Shown here one piece after another: positions 25,375 through 34,209 of a stretch of 64,000 nt of DNA. The stretch's first letter is position 1. Each line of letters starts with the position of its first letter. This DNA is from JAIBDK01 sp965261915 (GTDB lineage Bacteria; Pseudomonadota; Gammaproteobacteria; Arenicellales; Poriferihabitantaceae). The position numbers and the translations under genes were made by a program. The notes under the pieces are model-generated. The model saw only the letters and a list, made by a program, of their open reading frames with translations, was not told where the DNA came from and did not search any database. The stretch lies in assembly GCA_965261915.1 (NCBI GenBank), contig CBDHDW010000011.1, positions 14,440 to 78,439 of the forward strand, read 5' to 3'.

Positions 25375-26417
25375 TGAATGCTTTGCAGCACGGAGAGTGT
25401 GCTTGACACGGTGGCCCCGATGGCGCCGGCAACCGCGCCCATCAGCGCCATGTTCATAATACGGGTTTGCACCTTCACGCGGGTATCCAGCTCTTCCAGC
25501 CAGCGGTCCAGAAACCCTGCGAAGGTCTCCACCCAGTCGTCTTTGCCATCAAGGGCGGCCATCACCGCATTCAAGTCACGGGCCGGAAAGTCATGCCCGG
25601 TTGCTTTGAGGGCCTCTCCCCAGCCGCGTGCGGTCAGTTGCACTGCAATCGCATGAATGCGGGACTTCAGATAGCCGCGCGTGCCGGTGCCGAGCTCATG
25701 CAGCAGCTGTGAATTCAGCGTCTCGCCCATGCGCCCCAGCTCGGTCACCGTAAAGATAAATCCGGTGCCGACCTGCAAGCGATAGAGCGAACAGGGCAGG
25801 AATTTGTCGAGAAACACCCGTCCCGGCCCGGCATAGCGCGGCAAAAACAGCCGTAAAAACATGAACACCGCTGCCAGCCCGATGAGCACCCACTGGAAAT
25901 TGCCCACGAACCAGAGGCTGAAGTTGCCAATGGCCCGGGCGGCCGGTGACCAGCGCTCAAGCGGCGCCACATCGATCAGTGCCGGAAACAGTTCCGATCC
26001 CAGCATATAAAACACAACGCCCATCAGGGCTGTCAGCAGGGCGGGCATGGCCAGCGCGCCTTTGATCGCGCGTCCCAGCCTGTCCTGCTGTTCGGCCAGC
26101 CGCATGGCACCGCGCAACACCCCTGCGGCACCGGCCGATCCGATCACCCGGAACAACAGTGCCTCGGCCCCACTTGTATAGCGGGCAACCCGCTGGTCGA
26201 GATCGCCATACTGGACACCGGTGCGCAGATCCATGATCAACGCGGCCACTGCCGCCTGCCCGCCATCGCGCGCCACGCTGGCTGCGGTTTCCAGTGCCTC
26301 CGGCAGATCCAGCTTTGCATCCACCAGATCAGCCACCAGCCGCCAGGTGCGCGCCCGCTGGGCGGCGCCGAAGTTAAAACGTCGCCAGGCGTAGGTGAGT
26401 GTGCGTCCCAAACTCAT
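25371..26417 (-). CDS. pilR: PilR/PilC/GspF-type inner-membrane pilus assembly protein
   Basis: Type IV pilus platform protein. The 348 residues hold the T2SS-F pattern: a soluble N-terminal part (RLVADLVDAKLDLPEALETAASVA), membrane helices near ALLTALMGVVFYMLGSELFPA and FSLWFVGNFQWVLIGLAAVFMFL, and a repeated second half ending in MNMALMGAVAGAIGATVSS. The start overlaps the PilQ-type ATPase stop as ATGA, the usual ATPase-platform pair. Confidence 0.82.
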   Translation of the reverse strand: MSLGRTLTYAWRRFNFGAAQRARTWRLVADLVDAKLDLPEALETAASVARDGGQAAVAALIMDLRTGVQYGDLDQRVARYTSGAEALLFRVIGSAGAAGVLRGAMRLAEQQDRLGRAIKGALAMPALLTALMGVVFYMLGSELFPALIDVAPLERWSPAARAIGNFSLWFVGNFQWVLIGLAAVFMFLRLFLPRYAGPGRVFLDKFLPCSLYRLQVGTGFIFTVTELGRMGETLNSQLLHELGTGTRGYLKSRIHAIAVQLTARGWGEALKATGHDFPARDLNAVMAALDGKDDWVETFAGFLDRWLEELDTRVKVQTRIMNMALMGAVAGAIGATVSSTLSVLQSIQ

Positions 26418-28084
26418 CCCGCTTTCCTTTTCGCTGTTTTTTGCATTGCCGCGCCCTGGAGGCTACTGCGTTGCGCGTCACTCATCCGCTCCGCCAAATC
26501 GCCGTGTTTGCGCAGCGCATCATACGGATCAAGCTGGCCCTGCAAGACCAGGTCGGTGAGTTTGCAGGCAATCGGAATACCGCCCATCCCGCCTGCGCTT
26601 TCGGGTTTCAGCCAATGGGCCAGCGCGCCGTTAAAATTCTTGTTCAGCACATGATCGAAATAAGCCCGGTCCGGCATAATCACTTCGCCCACCGCAATCT
26701 GGCGGCGGTAGCCTGCCCAGGCCAGCTTGCCGGCCTCGTTAAGCGCGTCGCCGAGGCAGGTTGCACAGCCCTCCGGGTTGCGCAGATACACGTTGTCACG
26801 GTCGGCCATGACCGGGGCAAACAGGCGTTGATCCAGATCGTTGAGGCTGGCGGCGGCCAGGGGGGTTTTACAATCGTCACAGAGGAGTGGTGCAAGCGTC
26901 TGTTTGATCAGCAGGCGCACCACACCCGATTGCGCCAGTTCTTCGGCCGGCACGCCAAGCGCCATCAACCGAAACGGAATGCCGTTGGCACTGTCCACAT
27001 GCACGGTGGCATAGATCGCGTGGCCCGATGTGGCAAACTTCAGCGCTTCGCGGCCGCCGGCCCCGTCACGGATTTCCGACACCATGCCGACATCCGGGTT
27101 CATGCGCACGAAATTGCGCAGGGCGTCTTCATGCCTGGCCTCGCGTTCGGCCTCGTCGCCGGCCGATTGCAGCGGGATCTGCACCACGCCGGAGCGGTTC
27201 AGCCGGTACTCCACCGGATCTTCCAGGGTGGTGATCGACACATGACCCCCGTGGCGTTCGTAAAGTGCTTCGAGGGCGCGAATGAGTGTGGTGGATTTAC
27301 CGTCGCCGGTTTCGCCACCGATAATCACGCAGCCATGCAGATTGGCGCGGGCGGCGGCCAGCGCGTCTGTGATCTCCGCATCAAAGCCGAGGTCTTCCAG
27401 GGCGCCGGTATCACTGTCGTCTTTGTAAAACAGCCGGAACACCACGAAGGAGCCGAGCTTTGTATCGCTCTCGTGAAAACCGCTCTGGCAGCGCAGCTTG
27501 ACCACATTGGGCGGCATCGGGAACTCCGGCTTTGGAGAGATCGAATAGCTCTGGAACGCCGCGTCTTTTTTGGAAACATTACCGGTGCCTTTGTCCTGGG
27601 CATTGAAAGCAAAGCTGATTGCATTCCTGCCTTCCTCGGGTGTCCAGGGCTGGCCATAGTCAAACTCGCGGCCCGCCACCTTGAGGCGCACATAGGTTTT
27701 GGTATCGTGCTGGTAGATTTTGAGATCACTGGCCCTGGCGCGTTCGGCCGCCGAGATCAGTTCCAGCAGACGGCGCTGGCCCTGTGTGCGGGCCACTTCC
27801 GCGCGCAGGGCTTCGGTTGCGGTCAGTTTGGCGGCGTAGAACTGTCTTAGTTCGTCCATGGGGGTGATTTTAAAGCTGGTGATCTCGGGCAGAACACCGC
27901 TGTCCTGATGCCGCATCAGGGCGCCGGTGAAGTCGTCTTCATAGCGATAGCCATCCGCGACATAGCAGGTGCCGCCATAATGCACCGCCGCAATGCAGGC
28001 AAAACCGAGATCACCGGTATCGATAATGCCGTTTTCCAGGGTTCTGATCTGTGGTTTGCCGAAGCTCGGGAGGTTTTTTAACAT
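26414..28084 (-). CDS. pilQ: PilQ/PilB/GspE-type pilus extension ATPase
   Basis: 556 residues. Walker A GGETGDGKST is near residue 255, followed by TTLEDPVEYR (Asp box), VSEIRDGAGGREALKFATSGHAIYATVHVD (Walker B and His box) and a tetracysteine zinc site LCDDC...CATC. These are the hallmarks of secretion ATPases that polymerise pilins. It powers the neighbouring PilR-like platform. The start at 28084 lies after a weak CCTCCC region. The 28085-28372 gap upstream shows no clear gene on the coding strand apart from a low-complexity frame. Confidence 0.88.
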   Translation of the reverse strand: MLKNLPSFGKPQIRTLENGIIDTGDLGFACIAAVHYGGTCYVADGYRYEDDFTGALMRHQDSGVLPEITSFKITPMDELRQFYAAKLTATEALRAEVARTQGQRRLLELISAAERARASDLKIYQHDTKTYVRLKVAGREFDYGQPWTPEEGRNAISFAFNAQDKGTGNVSKKDAAFQSYSISPKPEFPMPPNVVKLRCQSGFHESDTKLGSFVVFRLFYKDDSDTGALEDLGFDAEITDALAAARANLHGCVIIGGETGDGKSTTLIRALEALYERHGGHVSITTLEDPVEYRLNRSGVVQIPLQSAGDEAEREARHEDALRNFVRMNPDVGMVSEIRDGAGGREALKFATSGHAIYATVHVDSANGIPFRLMALGVPAEELAQSGVVRLLIKQTLAPLLCDDCKTPLAAASLNDLDQRLFAPVMADRDNVYLRNPEGCATCLGDALNEAGKLAWAGYRRQIAVGEVIMPDRAYFDHVLNKNFNGALAHWLKPESAGGMGGIPIACKLTDLVLQGQLDPYDALRKHGDLAERMSDAQRSSLQGAAMQKTAKRKAG

Positions 28085-28372
28085 GGGAGGGTCTCGCTTG
28101 GGACAGTCTTAACCGGGACAGGCGCGCCTGTGGTGGGGGCAGCGGAATTGCGGCAAATGACCTTGCTGGAGAAAAAAGGCAGGTTTGTGATGATTGACGC
28201 GGCGGCTCCGAAAATCGCAGGCACCTGAGGGTGGTGCGCGGTCGGCGTCGCGCGGTGGTTTGAGGTGTTGGCCTTTGTGGTGCTGTGTTGCGCCATGTTC
28301 GCTTTGCCGGGCTGAGCGTTTCGAAGATGTGGTAAGCTTGGCTGCAACAATATTTGGAAAAGCTTTGAGCCG

Positions 28373-28648
28373 TTGACTAAAAAGCCACCACATATCCCGC
28401 CGGGACCGCCGATCTGCGTGCCTGATGCCGGGCCTGATGTTGGGCCTGATACTGACCCGGATACACGGCCTGTTGCCAACCCGGATACCGACAGGCTCAG
28501 GCGCGAGATGCGGCGGCGGATTGAGGAACTGGACGCGCAGATCGCCGCACTCAAGCTGTATCTCGCTGACTTCATTGTCACGCCCGCCCGTCCCGTTCCG
28601 CCGCCCATGGTTCCCGGGGATGACGACGCAGGAGATGCAGAGCGTTGA
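28373..28648 (+). CDS. Small Pro/Asp-rich coiled-coil protein (tentative)
   Basis: A 91-residue frame from a TTG. The N-terminal half is a repetitive Pro-Asp-Gly-rich segment, the middle (RLRREMRRRIEELDAQIAALKLYLADF) is a convincing amphipathic helix or coiled coil, and the tail is Pro-rich. It lies on the plus strand inside a minus-strand pilus cluster. No strong ribosome site is seen. A Ser-rich minus-strand frame (28078-28836) overlaps it. Function unknown. Confidence 0.4.
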   Translation: MTKKPPHIPPGPPICVPDAGPDVGPDTDPDTRPVANPDTDRLRREMRRRIEELDAQIAALKLYLADFIVTPARPVPPPMVPGDDDAGDAER

Positions 28649-28654
28649 GTAGAT

Positions 28655-28713
28655 CTGCCAGTCCTGTGGGAAAGCGCAGGAGATACGATATCAAAGAAAA
28701 GTCGTGCAGCTTT
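28655..28713. repeat. Interspersed element, copy 2 (copy 1 at 7675-7730)
   Basis: Starts CTGCCAGTCC and contains GATATCAAAGAAAAGTCGT like the 7.7-kb copy, with a few substitutions. It lies between the small coiled-coil gene and the 15-bp repeats next to the pilP-like stop. Confidence 0.6.
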
Positions 28714-28800
28714 ACCCATTTTGATCTTCCTGAAGTGTGGCTGTTGAGGTTTGCAAAATGTCGCCACAGCGGCGGTTGTAGCGCATGGATGGCGCATGGT

Positions 28801-28835
28801 CATATGTGGCATGGTCATATGCGGCATGGTCATCA
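28801..28835. repeat. 15-bp tandem repeats beside pilP-like stop
   Basis: CATATGTGGCATGGT and CATATGCGGCATGGT lie in tandem with a partial third unit. The minus strand reads M-T-M-P-H pentapeptides. This is the fourth locus with GGTCAT every 15 bp. Confidence 0.75.
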
Positions 28836-29777
28836 TTCCAAAGCCTCCCGATCACTGTCCGGGGTGCCGGACGCCGGGCTGTCGGGTTTATAGACATCCG
28901 CAAAGCGCTGAAGTTTGAACAGCAGCCCGCCGCCGTCGTCAAACGCGGGCTCTGCGAGGGTGCGGGAGAGTGTGCGTTCCACGTCCTGTTCCAGGATAAT
29001 CACACCGGCCTCGCTGGAAATACGCGCGATGGTCAGCCCGCCGGGCAGGGTATCGCCGGCTTTTACCGTCAGGCGGGTGCCGCGTGTGGCGTCAAAAACC
29101 ACGGCATGCAGTCCGCCGTCCAGGTTGTCGCCGCCAAACACCGTGCCGGATGTATAGCGGTCGGTGCATTGGGCCATGGCGGATTGGGCGAGTGCTGCGG
29201 TTTTGGCGGCGCGGAAAGTCTCTGGCGGGTTCAACGGGGGTTCCGGAGCCAGCGTGATGGGTGTGGGTGCTTCTTCAGCACTGTCTGCGGCGGTTGGGGT
29301 GGGTACAGTGTTGATTGATACGTTGGCATTTGAGGCCGCTCCGCGCGCCACATCGCGCAGGTGGGTGCGCAGGCGTTCTTCATTGTCCAGCAGTTGTTTT
29401 ACCTGTTTCTGGCGTTCAATACAGACTTTGAACACTTCGCTTTCAAGGGCCGCGACATTCAGCGCGTCCGCTTCATCGTAAAGTGACAGATAGGCCGCGC
29501 GCAGGGCCTCGAACGGGCAGGACAGAATGTCCGTGCTGCCGGCCCGTGCGGGCGAGATGGTGGCGGGTTCGCCCTGGACGAGATCAGCCGGTGCGGCCCA
29601 GAGGGATGGTGCCGCTGGCGTATCGGTGCTTGTGGCTTCCGCTGCGGTTTGAGCCGTGAGCGGTGCTGTTTCTGTGCTTGTCTCCGTGCTTTGCGACAGG
29701 GCCGGAAAGGCCGGCAGCGTCAGGCAAAGGCCGATGAACGCAAGGCGTCTGGGGATGTGGCGGCGGGCGGGCATCAT
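28833..29777 (-). CDS. pilP: PilP-like periplasmic pilus protein
   Basis: 314 residues with a signal peptide (LAFIGLCLTLPAFPALSQS). The middle has a helical Cys-containing region (FKVCIERQKQVKQLL). The C-terminal domain, LTVKAGDTLPGGLTIARISSEAGVIILEQ, has the G-D-x-l-x-G...I-x-x-x-x-V-x-L pattern of PilP-type beta domains that link the platform to the outer-membrane pore. The start overlaps the upstream stop as ATGA. A secretin, the usual partner, is not present in the window. Confidence 0.62.
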   Translation of the reverse strand: MMPARRHIPRRLAFIGLCLTLPAFPALSQSTETSTETAPLTAQTAAEATSTDTPAAPSLWAAPADLVQGEPATISPARAGSTDILSCPFEALRAAYLSLYDEADALNVAALESEVFKVCIERQKQVKQLLDNEERLRTHLRDVARGAASNANVSINTVPTPTAADSAEEAPTPITLAPEPPLNPPETFRAAKTAALAQSAMAQCTDRYTSGTVFGGDNLDGGLHAVVFDATRGTRLTVKAGDTLPGGLTIARISSEAGVIILEQDVERTLSRTLAEPAFDDGGGLLFKLQRFADVYKPDSPASGTPDSDREALE

Positions 29778-30544
29778 TGATCTCCCTGCGGTGGTTCCGG
29801 GTTCAGCGCCGCTTTGAGATCAGCCACGGCAAGCCACTGCCAGACGGGGGGCAGGACAGGATCTGCGTCTGGCGTGGGGGTCTCAACTTTTGTTTCATCA
29901 GCGGAGGTTGTAACGGGGATCAGGCGCAGGGCAATTTGCGGCCCATAGCTGTTCCATTCGGCAATCTGTGCGCCGCTGGCGTCAAACACATGCCCGCCCG
30001 CGTTGAAATAAGCCCCCACTGGCAGCGGATCAAAAGCCTGCGCCAAGGGTTTGGCCAGCAAGGCATCATAGGCCGTGGCCAGCGGATGCGGCGCGGCACT
30101 TTCAACCTGAACGGCTGGAAACTGAGCGGCGGCGGGCAGAGTGTCGAAAATATCTTCGTCCAGAGAATGCATCCAGTGCAGCACCAGATGTTCAAACGGT
30201 TCATGCTTGACATCGATATAGGCGTGTTCAAAAACGGCACCTGTCGCGTCAATCAACCATAGGCGGTTGAGCGGCGCGTAGAGCACAAAGCGGCCCCATC
30301 GCTCCGTAACCGCATTGACGGCGTCCTCTGGGTCGAAGACCAGCACCTTACCGCTCTGGCGCACCATCTCCGGGTATTGCGCTCGCAGGGATGTGTTTGC
30401 CGCATTGGTTGGCGTGGCGATGGCTGTGGATAGGCCCAGAAACAGCGCCGTGACGCTGAATGCGCGCCGCATGATCACTGCAACAGCCGATTCATGGCCC
30501 TCTTCGGTGACGAGATCAGAGTATTTGAAAGATGTGTGATCCAT
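29774..30544 (-). CDS. Exported hypothetical protein of the pilus cluster
   Basis: 256 residues. A 24-residue N-terminal segment precedes MRRAFSVTALFLGLSTAIATPTNAAN, a good signal peptide, so Met25 may be the real start. The mature domain (KVLVFDPEDAVNAVTERWGRF, IDATGAVFEHAYIDVKHEP) and a Pro/Thr-rich C-terminus are not recognised. It is coupled to the pilP-like gene by ATGA and follows the next gene by 8 bp, so it belongs to the operon. A periplasmic pilus-assembly role is inferred from position only. Confidence 0.62.
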   Translation of the reverse strand: MDHTSFKYSDLVTEEGHESAVAVIMRRAFSVTALFLGLSTAIATPTNAANTSLRAQYPEMVRQSGKVLVFDPEDAVNAVTERWGRFVLYAPLNRLWLIDATGAVFEHAYIDVKHEPFEHLVLHWMHSLDEDIFDTLPAAAQFPAVQVESAAPHPLATAYDALLAKPLAQAFDPLPVGAYFNAGGHVFDASGAQIAEWNSYGPQIALRLIPVTTSADETKVETPTPDADPVLPPVWQWLAVADLKAALNPEPPQGDQ

Positions 30545-30552
30545 GACTGTTC

Positions 30553-31359
30553 TTATTCATCCGGGCCATAGAGCGAGAAATACATGCCCAGCGTCAAAGG
30601 ATCATCAATGTCTTGTTTAAAGCGGGTGGGAATGTTTTTGATTTTACGCGCGTCTTTGACAAGCTCGGCATAGAGCGGGCTGCGTTGTTTCGCGTTCACA
30701 CTGCCGTTGTTGGGGATGTTTGGACAAACGTCCTTAAACACTGGGGCGTATTCCTTTTGGAAATGCCCTTCGAATTTATTAGGATGGGAGCGCGTGTCTC
30801 CAGGGTTATAATAGATTACGGCGCGGCCGCTATCGCCGTCATAAATCATCGGTAGCCCGGCCTTAAATTTACTTGTTTTATACTCAACCGAGTTATAACC
30901 CCCAAAGCCTATTGATTTTTTCTGGGCCTTCCATCTAGGGCGATTGGTGGTGCTTTTACCCTTCACCAGAGCTATACACGAGTAATATCTGCCGTCTGTT
31001 CCGAAGTATCTGACGGAAATTCTTTCGGTGCTGAAATGTTTTTTATTCCCCGGCGGGCGGTACACGCCCACAAAGTAATGCCCCGAGAACAGTTTCTTGA
31101 TATTCACATCATCAATGTTTGAAATGCCGTAATTGCGCATCTTGGTTGACCACTTAATTTTCCGAGCCGGCCTAAAAAATGGCTGTTTGCGCTGGTCGAT
31201 GGCTAGGGCTTCTTTGAGACGCGCGGCGATAAAACGGTGTGCCTCTGTGATGCCTTTCTCTGGCACAACCCACGGGGGTTTACCGCCGGCAAAGCTTTCG
31301 GTGGCGACGAACAGCCCTAAAGCCGCGATGGTAATCTTGAGTTTTAAGGCATGTTTCAT
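30553..31359 (-). CDS. Secreted hypothetical protein
   Basis: 268 residues with a clear signal peptide (LKITIAALGLFVATESFAGG). The mature protein is basic and aromatic, with GHYFVGVYRPPGNKK, ERISVRYFGTDGRYYSCIALV and a Cys pair. Codon use is more AT-rich than in neighbours. No family is recognised. The ATG has GGAAC upstream. Its distance of 8 bp from the next pilus gene suggests co-transcription. Confidence 0.6.
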   Translation of the reverse strand: MKHALKLKITIAALGLFVATESFAGGKPPWVVPEKGITEAHRFIAARLKEALAIDQRKQPFFRPARKIKWSTKMRNYGISNIDDVNIKKLFSGHYFVGVYRPPGNKKHFSTERISVRYFGTDGRYYSCIALVKGKSTTNRPRWKAQKKSIGFGGYNSVEYKTSKFKAGLPMIYDGDSGRAVIYYNPGDTRSHPNKFEGHFQKEYAPVFKDVCPNIPNNGSVNAKQRSPLYAELVKDARKIKNIPTRFKQDIDDPLTLGMYFSLYGPDE

Positions 31360-31421
31360 ATTAACTGTTCCTATATTGTTGCATTATATACAGACTGTAT
31401 AATTTGGAGTGCAGGTGCCTA

Positions 31422-32378
31422 TCAGCAGCAACCTGGCCCTCCAGCATCCGGGCCACCACCATGACCGGCGTCACCGTCGCCATCGTGATGATCAGAGCCC
31501 CCGCCTTGACCACCCCCGCTTTCGCGTGTGCCGAGATCAATATCGCGACCATTTTCGGTGATGCGGCGCACGACCCTACCATCCCTGCCCGTGCCGCTGA
31601 GGTCGTAGTAAGTACAGAGACCCTCATGGCAGGATTTGAACAGTGGCGGATCCGGTGGTGGCGCGTAGTGGCAGGTATTCACTGTTGCAGCCCATTGCGT
31701 ATGGGTCGTGCTTAACGCGTCCTGCCATCCATCACTGTGCCAGTCCACGCCGGTCACGGTTTTGGCGCGTTGATATGTAACGCTGCCGATTTGGCCCGAG
31801 GGGCAGCTTGAGACCCTGGTTTCAGATGTCCGGTCATTGGCATTGCGATAGCACCTGTCGTCCGACACGGCCCATGGCCCGTTGCGCGCGATCACAATGT
31901 CGCTGAGCGCGGGGAAATCCGCAACATCGGGGCTGTCGGCAAAGCTCCATGTCCGGATTGTGACGGTGCGGGCCTCGGTCACTGTGCCAAGCGGGTGCGT
32001 GGCAGGGCAGACCGCTGGCCGGTCATCCGTTCTGGTGGTGATCACCGGGGCCAAGGGCTGCCTGTCCGGCGCGCCTTCGCAGAAACTCAGATGCGGCACC
32101 AGAACCCCGACCGCCTCATCGACAAACTTGCCTTGCGCGTCCGAGGGCAGCCAGACCGTTTCGGGAAATGCCGCATAGGCTTCGGTCAGAAAATATTCAT
32201 AGGTGGCGCTCCTGTCTGACCCTGGGCTACAATCTTCAACGCGGCGCACGCGGCTGGGGCCGGGATTACGGCAATGGGTATATTTGGGTTTCCAGCGCCC
32301 ATCGCCTTCCGGCGTGGCGGTATCATAGTAGGCCTCGCCAAGTGGATCGCCCTGGGCGATCAGGTCTCTCCACGCCAC
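31422..32378 (-). CDS. Cys-rich extracellular-type protein, probably 5'-truncated
   Basis: 318 residues, no signal peptide. It contains Cys-bounded modules such as SSCPSGQIGSVTYQRAKTVTG with long beta-rich spacers, like the C-termini of pilus-tip or phage-tail adhesins, and a Gly/Asp/His-rich tail ending in GCC. The only early start is a GTG at 32378 without a ribosome site, and an in-frame stop lies about 20 bp upstream. It probably lost its N-terminus. In IncI1 pili such segments are exchangeable PilV tips; that link is inference. Confidence 0.5.
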   Translation of the reverse strand: MAWRDLIAQGDPLGEAYYDTATPEGDGRWKPKYTHCRNPGPSRVRRVEDCSPGSDRSATYEYFLTEAYAAFPETVWLPSDAQGKFVDEAVGVLVPHLSFCEGAPDRQPLAPVITTRTDDRPAVCPATHPLGTVTEARTVTIRTWSFADSPDVADFPALSDIVIARNGPWAVSDDRCYRNANDRTSETRVSSCPSGQIGSVTYQRAKTVTGVDWHSDGWQDALSTTHTQWAATVNTCHYAPPPDPPLFKSCHEGLCTYYDLSGTGRDGRVVRRITENGRDIDLGTRESGGGQGGGSDHHDGDGDAGHGGGPDAGGPGCC

Positions 32379-32650
32379 ACGGTGTAAGGCAGGTTAGAAC
32401 ACCGCTTGCCGTCTGGCAAGAAAAAATCTTGCGCGCAGCGCGCTTGTTGCGGTGCCTGGCCCGTCACGCGCGGGATCCGCCGGTCCTGATTCTATCTGCA
32501 AAGTTGAACCTATACTTGAGAAACGCACAAGATGTGGGTATGACTCTCCCTAAAGAATCCAGATAAAGGGAGGCAGAGCAGCAGAAACCCCGCAATAAAC
32601 CACTTAAAACCGAAAAACCGCGCAGAGATTGCACGGCATTAAGGTTATGG

Positions 32651-32697
32651 TCAGGCTTTAAAACTAATTTTGCCCTTGTTTTTTAGCCTGACCTGAC
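32651..32697 (+). promoter_or_regulatory. Inverted repeat in the repC upstream region
   Basis: GGTCAGGCT and AGCCTGACC (9-bp arms, about 28 bp apart, AT-rich spacer) lie 120 bp upstream of repC. It could be a hairpin of the repC leader, an antisense-RNA terminator or an operator. The rest of the 32379-32819 gap shows another short GC palindrome (GCGCGCAGCGCGC, about 32430) and no gene. Confidence 0.5.
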
Positions 32698-32819
32698 CCG
32701 CTTTTCAAGTCAAAAATGTATTTTTGGCAATGAAATTCTGTGTGCCTGCGATTTTTGCGCCTCAATCGCGGCGTGATGCCCAATGAAAAGCATCACAAAA
32801 ACAGAAAAGAGGGACAGCA

Positions 32820-34115
32820 ATGTCACACAGATTACAGGCCCTGCGCAACCCGCAGGACAACCATACAGATGTATCACCACCACAGGATCCACAGCCACCA
32901 CAGCCCGCGTATCCGGTCTTGCCCGACAGTATGCAGCGCGGTGCGCTGGAAGGCCTGCTGCTGGATGTCAGCAAACATATCGGCCTGTCCGACAGCCTGC
33001 TGAAATCCTTACTCACGATGTTGCGCGCAACCCGGCCGTCCGACTGGACCGACCCGACACGCGAGCCGGTCTGCTTTACCATGCAGAGCAATATCGCCTA
33101 TCTGGTTGGCAAGGACGCCCGCTCGGTGCGCCGTGACGAGGCGGCTCTGGAGCTGCACTTCGGGTTTATCCGCAAGGATGTGGCCGGCAACGGCAGCCGC
33201 TGCCGCTTCAGGATGCACGGGGATAGCGAGTTCAGGCAGGGCCTGTCGTTCACGCCGTTGATTGAAGCGGTGCCGGACTTGCTGGCTTTACGGGCACAAT
33301 TAGACACGGACCGGCAGCAGGTGGTGCGGCTGAAGCGCATGTGCAGTGCCTTGCGCCGTAACGTGAAGAACAGCCTTATGGCCCTGCAACCGCGTTTCCC
33401 GGACAATACAGCCCTCAAAGCCATTGCCGCGCAGTATCTTGACTGGCCGCGCCGGTACGCGGCGTTTAAAACACTGGACGCGCTTGAAGATCACCACAAG
33501 GCGGTGTTAATGACCTCCGAAGCGATCGATGATCTCACCCGAATGTTGACAGATATGTCCGCTCCAGCGGACACCGGAGTCCGCCGATATATACAAGATA
33601 CAACTCAAGATCACTCTGTAATCTGTAATGCAAGCATGGATAAGTTGGCTGACGGCACGCCGTCAGAAGATAATTCCTTAGCAGCTGCGCCTGACGGCTC
33701 CGCTGATTGTTTAGAAAATAAGTGTGGCGGGGCTGAGGTCGGGGTCAACAGTGAATTTATCGAAAAACTGAACCCGCACCGGTTGTTTGCCTTGAGTTCT
33801 GAGGAGATGCGGCTTTATATCCGGCAGCACCAGGGGCAAAGACCATCGCCTGCGGCGATGGATTTTATTCTGGCGGCGATCGACCGGTTGCCGGAGTTGG
33901 GGATTAACCGCTCGGCTTATGATGCGGCGGTGGGGCAAATGGGTGATATGGCCACAGCGCTTTGTATTCTGGTGATTGACCGCAACCGGTTTCACCCGGA
34001 AACCCCGATCCAGAACCCCGGCGGGGTGTTGCGTGCGATGACTGCACGCCACAAAGCCGGGACGTTGAACCTGGTGGGGAGTTTGATTGGCTTGACCCGG
34101 AGGATGAAAACGTGA
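32820..34115 (+). CDS. repC: RepC-type plasmid replication initiator
   Basis: 431 residues. The N-terminal domain (LLLDVSKHIGLSDSLLKSLLTMLRA, EPVCFTMQSNIAYLVGKDARSVRRDEAALELHFGF) is a winged-helix replication domain typical of RepC. The C-terminal domain (YDAAVGQMGDMATALCILVIDRN, NPGGVLRAMTARHKAGTLNL) also matches. AGAGGGA precedes the ATG. RepC usually follows repA and repB; neither is visible here, so it may be a solo-repC replicon or an orphaned copy. The linker between domains is AT-rich. Confidence 0.9.
   Translation: MSHRLQALRNPQDNHTDVSPPQDPQPPQPAYPVLPDSMQRGALEGLLLDVSKHIGLSDSLLKSLLTMLRATRPSDWTDPTREPVCFTMQSNIAYLVGKDARSVRRDEAALELHFGFIRKDVAGNGSRCRFRMHGDSEFRQGLSFTPLIEAVPDLLALRAQLDTDRQQVVRLKRMCSALRRNVKNSLMALQPRFPDNTALKAIAAQYLDWPRRYAAFKTLDALEDHHKAVLMTSEAIDDLTRMLTDMSAPADTGVRRYIQDTTQDHSVICNASMDKLADGTPSEDNSLAAAPDGSADCLENKCGGAEVGVNSEFIEKLNPHRLFALSSEEMRLYIRQHQGQRPSPAAMDFILAAIDRLPELGINRSAYDAAVGQMGDMATALCILVIDRNRFHPETPIQNPGGVLRAMTARHKAGTLNLVGSLIGLTRRMKT
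33570..33730 (+). other. Candidate replication origin inside repC
   Basis: In repABC plasmids the origin lies within repC. Here a clearly AT-richer stretch in the coding sequence (CGATATATACAAGATACAAC and following bases) encodes the poorly conserved interdomain linker. That is the expected place. Position is inferred from family knowledge plus base composition only. Confidence 0.4.
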
Positions 34116-34209
34116 GGATGGGGGCATTGGCGTTAAAAACGGGGTGTGCCTTTCCCTGTAAGCCCGGTTTCGGCCGCCGCACGGCCAGTCGCAATGGGGG
34201 GTGGCAGAT

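Noticed and set aside
28078..28836. A 252-codon minus-strand frame between pilP- and pilQ-like genes
   Set aside because: The product is Ser/Pro/Thr-rich low complexity without a domain or signal. It overlaps a plus-strand coiled-coil frame and starts inside the 15-bp repeats. It could be real given the operon position, but I cannot support it.
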